NCBI RefSeq assembly: GCF_001021975.1
Contig: NZ_CP009928.1
Span: 4,569,633-4,633,632 of the forward strand
Origin: Chryseobacterium gallinarum
Lineage (GTDB): Bacteria > Bacteroidota > Bacteroidia > Flavobacteriales > Weeksellaceae
Reading direction: 5' to 3'
DNA length: 64,000 nt
Each line of letters opens with the position of its first letter. Positions within the stretch are counted from its first letter, which is position 1. A program made the translations under genes and the position numbers. Below the pieces are notes generated by a model. That model saw nothing but the letters and a program-made list of their open reading frames with translations, ran no database searches and had not been told where the DNA came from. Of this stretch, positions 53,418-61,225 are shown in pieces.

Positions 53418-54216
53418 ATGTTCCGGATTGTCTTAGGTGGGTCAGGAAACGGCTACTCTCATAACTTTCTTTTGCCGCTTTATATCCGATATTAAAAATC
53501 TGTTCCAGCCTGTCCTTTTTCCGTTCAAAGGTTCCGTAGCCTGCTAATTTCTGCGAGGAAATAAACCAGTCGCAATAATCAAATTTCACTTTCTCAACCC
53601 GGTAGGAAAGCAGGTCATAGGAACGGGATACAATAGCTTTGATTGAATTCAGGTCCTGAATTTTCGCTTCATTCGGAGGGGATACAAATACACCGATCAG
53701 CCGGTCACATTCGTCTCTGATGATATCTGCCGGAAAATTGTTCAGTACTCCTCCATCACAATACATTTCATCCCCGATTATATAAGGAGTGGTAACTCCC
53801 GGAATAGAACATGACGCTATAATTGCGTCCACAATTTCAAAGTTGTCATCAAAAATTTTCTGTGTTCCTGAAACCAGTTCGGTGGCTACAATTTTCACTT
53901 TTATATCCAAATCACCCAATTTCATATCATGAAAGATAGGCTTAAGATAATTCCTGAATATAATAGAAGAAACAAGACCCGGTTGATTAAATGTAAAATG
54001 TTTCCAGTTAAAAAAATACACAGAATTGAAAAAATCCATGATTTCATTTGGCGTTTTTCCTATTGCATGGAGGCAACCTACAATAGAACCTGCGCTACAG
54101 CAGGCCAGAATGTCAATTTCTATATTTTTTTCTTCCAAGAATTTTAATACTCCAGCGTGAGCGATCCCTTTGGTACCGCCTCCTGATAATACAAGCCCTA
54201 CTTTATCAAAATTCAT
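53416..54216 (-). CDS. Patatin-like phospholipase (RssA-like), variant motif
   Basis: The 266-aa protein has the patatin oxyanion loop (LVLSGGGTKGIAHAGVLKFL) and the catalytic aspartate in the motif MYCDGGVLNNFPADI. The nucleophile elbow reads ACCSAGS: the first glycine of GxSxG is replaced by cysteine, while the serine is kept. Patatins are lipid acyl hydrolases; this short form resembles cytoplasmic RssA-type proteins. The variant may alter activity. It is convergent with the secreted-protein gene at 52949. Confidence 0.88.
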   Translation of the reverse strand: MNFDKVGLVLSGGGTKGIAHAGVLKFLEEKNIEIDILACCSAGSIVGCLHAIGKTPNEIMDFFNSVYFFNWKHFTFNQPGLVSSIIFRNYLKPIFHDMKLGDLDIKVKIVATELVSGTQKIFDDNFEIVDAIIASCSIPGVTTPYIIGDEMYCDGGVLNNFPADIIRDECDRLIGVFVSPPNEAKIQDLNSIKAIVSRSYDLLSYRVEKVKFDYCDWFISSQKLAGYGTFERKKDRLEQIFNIGYKAAKESYESSRFLTHLRQSGT

Positions 54217-54363
54217 AGAATAAATTTAAGAAAACAGAGTGAGATAATCAGATTAATTTTTATAAATATGCCGATTTTAAAATTATTTTAACAAAAACAA
54301 GAGTCAGCCTTTGCTTTCTCCTTTGAACAGAAGACTACAAAGTGCTTAATTTCATCCTGATAA

Positions 54364-54942
54364 TTACTCTAATGCTTCGTCATACAGTTGTAAAAGCTCT
54401 GCATGTTCTTTTTCAGTCTTCGCCGATTTGAGTTTTTCCTGAAGATCCGGACGATCTTTAAACAGCTTTTTTAAATTGTTTCTGAAGTCACTGAAAGGCT
54501 TTTCCTGGTAGAGAATATTTTTATTTTTATCTACCAGATAATAAATAATTTGAACACCTGGTGATAGAATCGAATTATCAAACGCTTTATACCAGTTGAT
54601 GTTTTTTCCTTCATAAACTACCTCAACCAATCCTTTTTCCTGAATAAATTTATCCGTTGAGGCAAAATATTCATGAGGCAGCTTATTCTCATCTACAATT
54701 TTTATATACCTCACCTTATCTATGGGAACCCAGGTTGTATTTCCATTTTCATCCATCATTTTCATTTTGAATAAGATGGTAGCAAATGAGTATTTTTTGT
54801 TGGTATACATACCGGTATTCCGGACTTTAGCCTTGATGGTGTCACCGGCACTTTTCAAAACATATTCTGCCGGGAAATATCTTTTGTTTTCTTTTTCCTG
54901 GGAAAAAACAGAAGTAAAGCAAAAGATCCCATGCAACTTTTT
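54364..54942 (-). pseudogene. Host secreted-protein gene, start codon lost to insertion
   Basis: The frame reads KKLHGIFCFTSVFSQEKENK and on through a 190-aa soluble domain (DTIKAKVRNTGMYTNKKYSF; VPIDKVRYIKIVDENKLPHE) to a coiled C-terminus. The first residues are a signal peptide that needs Met directly before KK, but the three bases there (54943-54945) belong to the inserted element and an in-frame stop follows upstream. Only a TTG at 54936 could serve as a start. The gene is therefore interrupted at codon 1. The original function is unknown. Confidence 0.6.
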
Positions 54943-54944
54943 GC
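54933..54944. other. Candidate attachment-site core
   Basis: GCAACTTTTTGC at the junction between the host gene and the element. The TTTGC end resembles the core used by IntDOT-like integrases of Bacteroidota. The exact crossover is inferred from where the host reading frame breaks off. Confidence 0.4.
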
Positions 54945-55052
54945 CTGCGAACTATCTTGCTGAGGAGCAGAGTGTTACCATTTAGTAGTGAATAGATAGG
55001 TAACGATTAAGAAATGAGCGGAGTGCTTTGAGGTACACTGTTTTGAATAGCC

Positions 55053-55115
55053 AAAGAACGCTCACTATTATCACTTGCAAAGATATTGATTTGTGAGCAA
55101 AAGTGAGCGTTCTTT
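55053..55115. repeat. 14-bp perfect inverted repeat near left end
   Basis: AAAGAACGCTCACT (55053-55066) and AGTGAGCGTTCTTT (55102-55115), 35 bases apart, between the left end and the relaxase stop codon. It could be a binding site for integrase or excisionase arms, or a terminator without a T run. Confidence 0.5.
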
Positions 55116-55151
55116 CGTGATTTTCTTCTTTGAGAAGAGAGAATTTGTTCC

Positions 55152-56159
55152 CTACATCCTTCGTCCCCGTTTCTTTCTCTTGTTGGCTTCGTGGCGCAGT
55201 CTCCGCTGAAAGGCGGTTTCGGCATAATTCTCTCCATGGACTTGGAAGTCCAGTACACCGCCAACACCCGATGCAATCCCTTCGGCAACAACATCCACTA
55301 CGCTCTCAACAAGGCTTGGTTCAGGACTTGGTGTTGGCTGTCGCTTTTCTTCTTGTAAAGGGCTTTTCGGCTGATAAATTGGAACAGAAGAGTGATAGGG
55401 AGCAGCATAGGACAGCCCGAATTGTTTCAGCAGCGAGTTATATCCAAACTCTCGTCCTATTTCCGAAGCCTTGAAAGTCTGCCCCTCAAAATGAAACTTC
55501 AGTCCATAGATGCTACCTTTCTTGTTCGTCATCTGTTCCACGATTACACCTTGTCGTCTCAAATCATATCGAAAGGATGCGTAGCCATTCAGTCCGCCAT
55601 TCGCATACTTTCCCAACAGTCCATAAGCCATTGTGCGCAGTTTCTCCCTGCTCGCCTCCCGTGTCTGATTGGCTCTCGGCTTTTGATAGCGTTTTTCTGC
55701 CCGTATCTCATTGGCAATCGTCAGACCGTGTTTGCGACTCAGCTCTTCTGCCACTCGTGCTGCCTTGTTACTTACAAAGGTCGTATCATAAACCGCCCCG
55801 TTCATACTCATCCGATTGGCAATGATATGAATGTGCAGATTGTCGGTATCCTTATGCGTAACGGCTACCACCTGATGCTCCTGCAATTTCATCGCTTGGA
55901 TAAATTCACAGGCTATCCCTTGGAGCTTCTTCCAATTCATCCCTGCTTCATCTTTCGGAGCGATACCGATTTCCATCCGCAGGAACTTGTTGCGACAACG
56001 ACTGTTGAACCGACTGACAAGGTTCATCTCTTCGTATATTCTCTTTGCCGTATCTCCACAAAGGTTCTGGATTAAGAGCTTATTCTTGAGTTTCGTTTCT
56101 CGGAAGATATACTCCAACGCCGTCTTACCGTGCGCTATGGCTTTGCACTTAGCTATCAT
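55152..56159 (-). CDS. Relaxase/mobilization nuclease
   Basis: The 335-aa protein has a relaxase domain in its first 150 residues. The metal-binding three-histidine motif is seen in AVTHKDTDNLHIHIIANRM, and residues such as NLVSRFNSRCRNKF precede it. It nicks the transfer origin and pilots the DNA strand. The C-terminal half is basic and Pro-rich. The gene overlaps the MobC-like gene by 11 bases. Confidence 0.9.
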   Translation of the reverse strand: MIAKCKAIAHGKTALEYIFRETKLKNKLLIQNLCGDTAKRIYEEMNLVSRFNSRCRNKFLRMEIGIAPKDEAGMNWKKLQGIACEFIQAMKLQEHQVVAVTHKDTDNLHIHIIANRMSMNGAVYDTTFVSNKAARVAEELSRKHGLTIANEIRAEKRYQKPRANQTREASREKLRTMAYGLLGKYANGGLNGYASFRYDLRRQGVIVEQMTNKKGSIYGLKFHFEGQTFKASEIGREFGYNSLLKQFGLSYAAPYHSSVPIYQPKSPLQEEKRQPTPSPEPSLVESVVDVVAEGIASGVGGVLDFQVHGENYAETAFQRRLRHEANKRKKRGRRM

Positions 56160-56553
56160 TGCGCTTGATATTTAGAACATCATATACCTCGTCCGTAATC
56201 CGATACCGAGGGCTGTAAAATCGCTCGAAAGCGTGTAGCGAGATGCAAGAAAGGTTCTTGGCAATAGTAACCCAAGAGGGGTCTTTCGTCTTAATCAAGT
56301 TGGAAATATGACTGAAGAAGTAGCTGACCCGTTGCAAGACCCGAATAGCTTCCCGTTCGTGTTCTCCCAATTGAGGAACGGCAACAATCTCCCCCGTAAG
56401 CAACGCCTCCCGACAGAACTCGGAGAGCTTCTTGCCCGTCCGTTCCGCTCGCTTTTGTATCCTCGTTTTCTCCTCTTCGGAGCAACGTATCCGAAGAAAG
56501 CAGGTCTTATTCGACTTCTTATCCCGTTTCTCTTTATCTGTTTTTGGTTTCAT
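56149..56553 (-). CDS. MobC-like relaxosome accessory protein
   Basis: The 134-aa basic protein has a ribbon-helix-helix-type N-terminus (CFLRIRCSEEEKTRIQKRAE; RTGKKLSEFCREALLTGEIV) and a helical C-terminus (AIRVLQRVSYFFSHISNLIK), as in plasmid MobC proteins that bind the transfer origin and help the relaxase. Its position just upstream of, and overlapping, the relaxase gene supports this. A candidate transfer origin lies about 60 bases further upstream. Confidence 0.82.
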   Translation of the reverse strand: MKPKTDKEKRDKKSNKTCFLRIRCSEEEKTRIQKRAERTGKKLSEFCREALLTGEIVAVPQLGEHEREAIRVLQRVSYFFSHISNLIKTKDPSWVTIAKNLSCISLHAFERFYSPRYRITDEVYDVLNIKRNDS

Positions 56554-56608
56554 ATTAGTTTGTTCACTAAGGCATTCCAGCCGATGAGAACGAAGTGATT
56601 ACGGCTCT

Positions 56609-56669
56609 CCCCCCGAGCGCAGCGGTAAAGGGGGCAAGTGCAGTTTGTGGCTACAAACTGACGTCTTGC
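56609..56669. other. Candidate transfer origin (oriT)
   Basis: Upstream of the MobC/relaxase genes there are nested inverted repeats: CCCCC / GGGGG (56609-56614 with 56630-56634), then GCAAG (56634-56638), CAGTTTGT / ACAAACTG (56641-56648, 56653-56660) and CTTGC (56665-56669). Position and structure fit an oriT; the nick site cannot be fixed by eye. Confidence 0.45.
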
Positions 56670-56785
56670 AATGTTACCGATGAAATACATTCGCATATAC
56701 TATGATTTGCTTCCATTACTTGTTCTTCTTGCCTTTTGAGAATGCCGATTATTCATTTCATCACTGATGGCTCGGAATGCCGGGA

Positions 56786-57292
56786 TTAAAGTTTGCGCCA
56801 GCGTTCTATATCCTCGCTGTATTCTTCCAAATGTCGGAGGGCTATGCTCTCCAAGAAACTCGAAACATTCGCCCCGTAATCGCCCAAGCGACGGACAACG
56901 AACTCCAAGCGTTCCCACGTGGAGCGACTGAGATAGGTTGCCTTTCTGTCGATGATTTTATGGGGTGTGAGAAAAGCTTCCCGATAGCTCTCCAAGCTTT
57001 CTTGTCGTTGCTTGTGGCTGATGCGTTTCGGAGTGCTTGATACCTCTTGTTGCTTTTCCTGTTTGGAATGCTCTGCTTTCACGGCTTCCTTTACTTCACT
57101 CAAAGACTCGGAAGGCAACGTTTGCTCGGAGACGGAGGAATGCGGAGAGCTTTCAGATTGCCCCGATTGCTCTATCTGCTTTGCTTCTTGTTTGGTAGAG
57201 ATGGCTTTACTGACAATTTTGGAAAGTATCTGTGAGCCATCGGAGTCTTTGGGATGGTTCAAGTAATGAGATAAATCAAATTCCTCTTTCAT
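56786..57292 (-). CDS. DUF3408 protein of mobile elements
   Basis: The 168-aa protein has a long charged, Ser/Glu/Gln-rich N-terminal part and a C-terminal DUF3408-like domain (KIIDRKATYLSRSTWERLEF; VVRRLGDYGANVSSFLESIA; LRHLEEYSEDIERWRKL), which looks like a ribbon-helix-helix DNA-binding fold. DUF3408 proteins occur in Bacteroidota conjugative and mobilizable elements. It starts 4 bases after the primase stop codon on the same strand; the two are probably co-transcribed. Confidence 0.8.
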   Translation of the reverse strand: MKEEFDLSHYLNHPKDSDGSQILSKIVSKAISTKQEAKQIEQSGQSESSPHSSVSEQTLPSESLSEVKEAVKAEHSKQEKQQEVSSTPKRISHKQRQESLESYREAFLTPHKIIDRKATYLSRSTWERLEFVVRRLGDYGANVSSFLESIALRHLEEYSEDIERWRKL

Positions 57293-57295
57293 GGC

Positions 57296-58348
57296 TTATT
57301 TGAGTTTACGTTTGACAATAACAGGGCGTACCGTTCGCCCTCTCTCGATTTCTAATGAGCTTTCTCCCGATTGGTAATTAGTAATCTTTGGATTGCCAAT
57401 TAGCTTTTTCTGCTGTTGAGAGTATTGAGCAACGTGGTACTCATTGAGGTCTTTGTATCGGGAATAGTGTCGGCTCATATCCTCCACGTTGATACCTGCC
57501 GATTGTAAAGAATGTAGGGCTTGTCGTCCAGCTTGGTCGTTATCGAAGAAAGCTTGAACGGAATCGATACCTTTCTCGTGGAGATAGGCAATGGCTCGTG
57601 GGAGATTGCTGACAGAGTTCAGTACAAGGCAGGGAGCAGTTTCTTTTCCTTTCATCGTGAGAAGGGAAAGGAAATCCATAAAGCCCTCAAAGATGCAGTG
57701 AGGAGCATTGTTCGCTTCTCCTGCAATCAGAGAAATATCCTTTGGAGCTATCGTTCCCTTGAATGTCTTGTCGTCTCGGAGTTCATATCCTCCTGCACGA
57801 TTGGCAAAGCCGATGGCAGAATACTCTCTTCCTCCTACTTCGTAGCGAATATGACGGAGATAAGGACTTGCCACGGCAAGGTCTATCCTGCGTACCTCTC
57901 GAAGATAGTTTTGCAGATACAGGGGCAACTCTTCGTTGATGAAGAGAATACGCCTTACATTACTTGGTCGCTGTTCACCTCTTATCTGTCCTGTGTGAGT
58001 TTCACGATGAAAGGAAGAGGAAGCGAAGGTTATCGCTTTCCCTTCGGCAAGATGCGCCATTGCTTCGTAGGCACTGCATCCTTGCATCTTCATCACAAGG
58101 TCTATGATGCTTCCACCTTGGCTTGTCCCATAGTCGTGCCACAAGTTTTGCCGAAAGTCCACTTTCAGGCTGGCATTGGGGTCTTCTCTGTAGAGTGCGT
58201 GATAAAGGGCATAGCCGTTGTAACGCTTGGCAGGCTTGATACCGCAGGCGTGCAGATAGTCTGCTATCGGTATCGCCTTGATGTATTGTAGGTCGTAATA
58301 TTCGTTGTTCATTGCTGTTATCGTTGGATTGGAATTGTTCGTATTCAT
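57296..58348 (-). CDS. Toprim-domain primase of the element
   Basis: The 350-aa protein has a DnaG-like N-terminal zinc-finger part (ADYLHACGIKPAKRYNGYAL; SLKVDFRQNLWHDYGTSQGG; DLVMKMQGCSAYEAMAHLAE) and a C-terminal Toprim domain (PHCIFEGFMDFLSLLTMKG; VQAFFDNDQAGRQALHSLQ), with the catalytic Glu and the DxD-type Asp pair. It primes replication of the excised element. The true start may be the in-frame ATG at 58312 (MNNEYYDLQYIK). It is co-directional with the VapE-like gene upstream. Confidence 0.87.
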   Translation of the reverse strand: MNTNNSNPTITAMNNEYYDLQYIKAIPIADYLHACGIKPAKRYNGYALYHALYREDPNASLKVDFRQNLWHDYGTSQGGSIIDLVMKMQGCSAYEAMAHLAEGKAITFASSSFHRETHTGQIRGEQRPSNVRRILFINEELPLYLQNYLREVRRIDLAVASPYLRHIRYEVGGREYSAIGFANRAGGYELRDDKTFKGTIAPKDISLIAGEANNAPHCIFEGFMDFLSLLTMKGKETAPCLVLNSVSNLPRAIAYLHEKGIDSVQAFFDNDQAGRQALHSLQSAGINVEDMSRHYSRYKDLNEYHVAQYSQQQKKLIGNPKITNYQSGESSLEIERGRTVRPVIVKRKLK

Positions 58349-58551
58349 AGTTCGCTCTGTTTTCTCTTTTTGGAATTTTCCTCTTTTTATCTTACTACTC
58401 TTCTACATTCAGATAAGAGATTGACAGTGAAAGAGAAAAGTGTAACACTTCATTCTGTTTTATCCTTCTACACCTCCTGTCTACACCTTTTCTCATTCAT
58501 TCTTCCGTAGAAGCGTAGAAAGATGGTAGTAAGCCGTGTTGCAAGATGAAT

Positions 58552-58650
58552 CCCTCCTGCAATCCTTTCTCTTTCACTGTATTATCCTTAGTTGTAGTAA
58601 CGTAGTAAGGAGAATAGGAAAGAAAAGAGAAAGAAGTATTGCAAGGAGGG
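58552..58650. repeat. Long interrupted hairpin between helicase and primase genes
   Basis: Three paired blocks are nested: CCCTCCTGCAAT (58552-58563) with ATTGCAAGGAGGG (58638-58650), CTTTCTCTTT (58565...) with AAAGAGAAAG (58624-58633), and ATTATCCTTA with TAAGGAGAAT near the centre. The loop is about 15 bases. No ORF lies in 58349-58664. It could be a replication origin or a regulatory RNA. Confidence 0.55.
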
Positions 58651-58664
58651 GTAACAACAAGGTG

Positions 58665-59855
58665 CTATGGCGGTTGCTCGGGGTAAATCTTACGGACGGC
58701 ATAGACATATACGGGATTGCCGTTTATCCTGCGACACTCCTTTGTATAGCCAGCCTTTCGTAAGGCTTCCCCCATCCGTTTGGTGGAGAGGGATTGTCGG
58801 GTATAGCAGGAGAGGTAACCCACTATCTCCGAATTGGTCATATAGAAGCGTTTTGTTGCCGTCTCTGCCTCCGTGGGAAAGGTGAAATAGCGGAGCAACA
58901 GTTCCATCTCTGTCGTATAGACTTGGAAGGCTTCGCTGTTTCTATGCAATTCAATAATCTCTTCATCATTGAACCAATAGCGAAACCCTTCATTCAACCG
59001 TGTCTTGGCTTCGCTGTAAACGGCATCCATCGGAATGCTCTTGGCTCGGTCTATCTCTATCGCCAGCACCTCAAAAGGGAGGAAGCGTCTGCTCCCTGTC
59101 GGGTCGGTGAGGAAGTCGTTGCCATTGACCGAAGCCACGAAACTTGCCAAGTGGGGTCGCTCCTCGATATGCTTCTCGTAAGGCATACGGTACTTCACCT
59201 GCGGACAGGTAATGAGATTCTTCAGTTCGTTCTCGTCCCGTTTATTGAGGGCTTTGAGTTGGTCGTCAATATTGATGATAAGGTTTTGCCCGATAAGACT
59301 CAGCACGTCCTTCTCCTGTGGATATATCTTCCCCGTATAGCGGTAATCGGAGAGAGACGGAGGGCAGAGCAGGTCAAGGAACGTGGTTTTGAATTTTCCC
59401 TGCTCACCTGTCAGCACAAGGCAGGTATGGTTACGACATTGCTTGTCGTCCATTGCGTTGGCGACCACCGCAACCAGCCACTTGGTGAGGTATTCTTTCC
59501 ACTTCTCGGGATTGGTTACACTCACGCAGTCGGCAAGGGCGGTGATAGCTTCCGCATTTCCTTTCGTCAGTGGTAAGGCTTGGAAATAGGTTTGTACAGG
59601 ATTAACACGTGGGGAGAAATCGCTTTCGATGATGCTGTACAGGTTCTCGGGCGAGGTCTGTACATCGGCTTCCTTATCTAAAGCTCGTTTGAGGGTATTG
59701 ATACGGTAGCGGTCTACGGCTGTATAATCGTCCGTTCCTCGTGGACGGTACTCCGCTCGGTGCAATACGGTATTGTACCGAAACTCGTAACGAGCCGAAA
59801 GGAACTCTTCTATTTGCGTGTTCTTGGAGAGGTTGTCCTTCTCTTCTTTTTTCAT
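58665..59855 (-). CDS. VapE-like replication helicase/ATPase
   Basis: The 396-aa protein has an N-terminal segment (YRPRGTDDYTAVDRYRINTL) and a P-loop ATPase with Walker A in VLTGEQGKFKTTFLDLL, Walker B in LIINIDDQLKAL and the family signature FVASVNGNDFLTDPTGSRRF. VapE/D5-type proteins unwind DNA for replication of phages and genomic islands. Together with the primase it gives the element its own replication module. The C-terminus ends in a winged-helix-like part (MTNSEIVGYLSCYTRQSLST). Confidence 0.88.
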   Translation of the reverse strand: MKKEEKDNLSKNTQIEEFLSARYEFRYNTVLHRAEYRPRGTDDYTAVDRYRINTLKRALDKEADVQTSPENLYSIIESDFSPRVNPVQTYFQALPLTKGNAEAITALADCVSVTNPEKWKEYLTKWLVAVVANAMDDKQCRNHTCLVLTGEQGKFKTTFLDLLCPPSLSDYRYTGKIYPQEKDVLSLIGQNLIINIDDQLKALNKRDENELKNLITCPQVKYRMPYEKHIEERPHLASFVASVNGNDFLTDPTGSRRFLPFEVLAIEIDRAKSIPMDAVYSEAKTRLNEGFRYWFNDEEIIELHRNSEAFQVYTTEMELLLRYFTFPTEAETATKRFYMTNSEIVGYLSCYTRQSLSTKRMGEALRKAGYTKECRRINGNPVYVYAVRKIYPEQPP

Positions 59856-60153
59856 TGTTCGTATCTCTTTTATTTGCTTGATTTTGAACTTTCATCCGAA
59901 AACGGATGCTGAAACCAAGTTACAGAGGCGAACATAGAGTCCCAAGGCTGGTGTGTCTGTTGCTTCGAGGTACAGAGAAATGCTCTGAAAATGGATGGGA
60001 TAAACAGGGAAAATCGGGACAAAAACACTCAAAAGGAGAGAACAGAGAAGAGAACGGCTCTGCAAACGACTTCATCGGATTGCCAACGTCTGCACCCTTT
60101 TTCTTCGAGGGATAGGCAAGCGAGAATTATCATTGGTGAGAGAGCATCCAAAA

Positions 60154-60216
60154 GATGCCGAGTAATCAAAGAAAAGATACCGAGCAATCTCACGGTCGCT
60201 CGGTATCTTTTTCCCG
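60154..60216 (+). terminator. Hairpin terminator, first GATACCGAGCAATC copy
   Basis: AAAAGATACCGAGC (60172-60185) pairs perfectly with GCTCGGTATCTTTT (60198-60211). A variant copy GATGCCGAGTAATC precedes it at 60154-60167. It lies upstream of the HTH pair. The rest of 59856-60419 has no gene that could be supported. Confidence 0.65.
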
Positions 60217-60348
60217 TTGTGTCGTGTGGACATTTCACATCATATCGAAGCCACAAGTACGCACTTAGAGAAAAGGGGGTGAAACAGGCGGTTTGTGCTT
60301 GTACATTTGCCTGCGATTTCCTGCTGTTTCCCTTGATTTCATCGGTTC

Positions 60349-60379
60349 TTGGGACAAGGATTTCGCTTGCATACATTTG
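60349..60379 (+). promoter_or_regulatory. Promoter of the twin HTH genes
   Basis: A -33 TTG (60349-60351), a 20-base spacer and the -7 box TACATTTG (60372-60379), 41 bases before the ATG at 60420. Confidence 0.55.
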
Positions 60380-60419
60380 CACCGAAAAGAGAAAAACGAC
60401 AATTAAAAACGATATTGAT

Positions 60420-60698
60420 ATGAGATTTACCGCCATCGACACCTCCGCGTGGGAGGAACTGAAAAAGAGCATCGAAGAGCTGGCTCTTTGTATGCGAGAA
60501 CAATTCGGAACGAAGCCCGAAGTCCCCGACCTGTTGCACAACGGGGACGTGTGCCGAATACTGAACATCAGCAAGCGAACGCTCCAACACTATCGGGACA
60601 CGTCCGTGCTGCCCTTTATCCAAATCGGGCATAAATGCTATTACAAACGTGAGGATGTGGAAGCACTCCTCGAAAAGTCGAACCGAAAGATACAATGA
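60420..60698 (+). CDS. Excisionase-like HTH protein 1
   Basis: The 92-aa protein has a helical N-terminus (WEELKKSIEELALCMREQF) and a winged HTH of the MerR/Xis type: LLHNGDVCRILNISKRTLQH, YRDTSVLPFIQIGHKCYYKR and EDVEALL. Bacteroidota elements use such proteins as recombination directionality factors or regulators of excision. The ATG at 60420 is chosen because it follows a good promoter; a longer upstream frame from 59991 shows no domain. Its stop codon overlaps the start of the next HTH gene. Confidence 0.82.
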   Translation: MRFTAIDTSAWEELKKSIEELALCMREQFGTKPEVPDLLHNGDVCRILNISKRTLQHYRDTSVLPFIQIGHKCYYKREDVEALLEKSNRKIQ

Positions 60699-60988
60699 CT
60701 ATGGAACACGAAATCGTAAACAAAGAAACACCCGAGATGAAAGAACTCATCTCAGGCATTAGGGAAGTAAGTAAACGTATTCGGGAAATTGCCCAAACGC
60801 ACCGTCCGCTCTTCGGGGGAGAAATCTACCTCACGGGGCGAGAGGTCTGCGAACGCCTTTTCGTCAGTCCTCGCACCTTGCAAGACTATCGGGACAAGGG
60901 CATTATTCCCTACACGCAGATTGCAGGGAAAATACTCTACAAACTTTCCGACATCAACCGACTGCTGCAAGAGAATTATAGGAGATAG
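60695..60988 (+). CDS. Excisionase-like HTH protein 2
   Basis: The 97-aa protein is a paralog of the previous one: YLTGREVCERLFVSPRTLQD, YRDKGIIPYTQIAGKILYKL and SDINRLLQE. Its ATG overlaps the stop codon of HTH 1 (ATGA), so the two are translated together and could act as a pair. Twin Xis-like proteins upstream of cargo are known in CTnDOT-type elements, where they control excision. A double hairpin follows at 61062. Confidence 0.82.
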   Translation: MTMEHEIVNKETPEMKELISGIREVSKRIREIAQTHRPLFGGEIYLTGREVCERLFVSPRTLQDYRDKGIIPYTQIAGKILYKLSDINRLLQENYRR

Positions 60989-61061
60989 AGCCTCTTGTAA
61001 GGAATGTTCCCCTGCCGTTTGGCAACCACATAGAAAGAACATTCCGAATGGTCACCTCAAA

Positions 61062-61119
61062 GATACCGAGCAATCTCGCAATCGCTCGGTATTTTTTTTG
61101 GATTGCTCGGTATCTTTTT
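61062..61119 (+). terminator. Double terminator with alternative pairing
   Basis: GATACCGAGCAATC (61062-61075) can pair its ATACCGAGC part with GCTCGGTAT (61084-61092), followed by T8, or as a whole with GATTGCTCGGTATC (61101-61114), followed by T5. The two folds exclude each other. It ends the HTH operon. Confidence 0.65.
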
Positions 61120-61225
61120 CGCAATAAGTCGAGTATATTTGCGTTATCAGGACAAAGCAACATCTTCCGCAAGCGAAATCCTCCGACTTCGGAAGAGGGA
61201 GCAAAGGGGGAAACACTACTGAATT

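Noticed and set aside
56700..56918. 72-codon minus-strand frame overlapping the DUF3408 gene
   Set aside because: Most of it is an alternative frame of the DUF3408 C-terminus; no independent start signal.
57521..58291. 256-codon open frame on the plus strand
   Set aside because: It lies antisense inside the primase gene, which has clear motifs; the frame has no domain and reflects codon bias of the G+C-richer element.
59991..60419. Upstream extension of the first HTH protein by 143 codons
   Set aside because: The added part contains the hairpin terminator and the promoter and has no domain; the ATG at 60420 fits the promoter and the fold.
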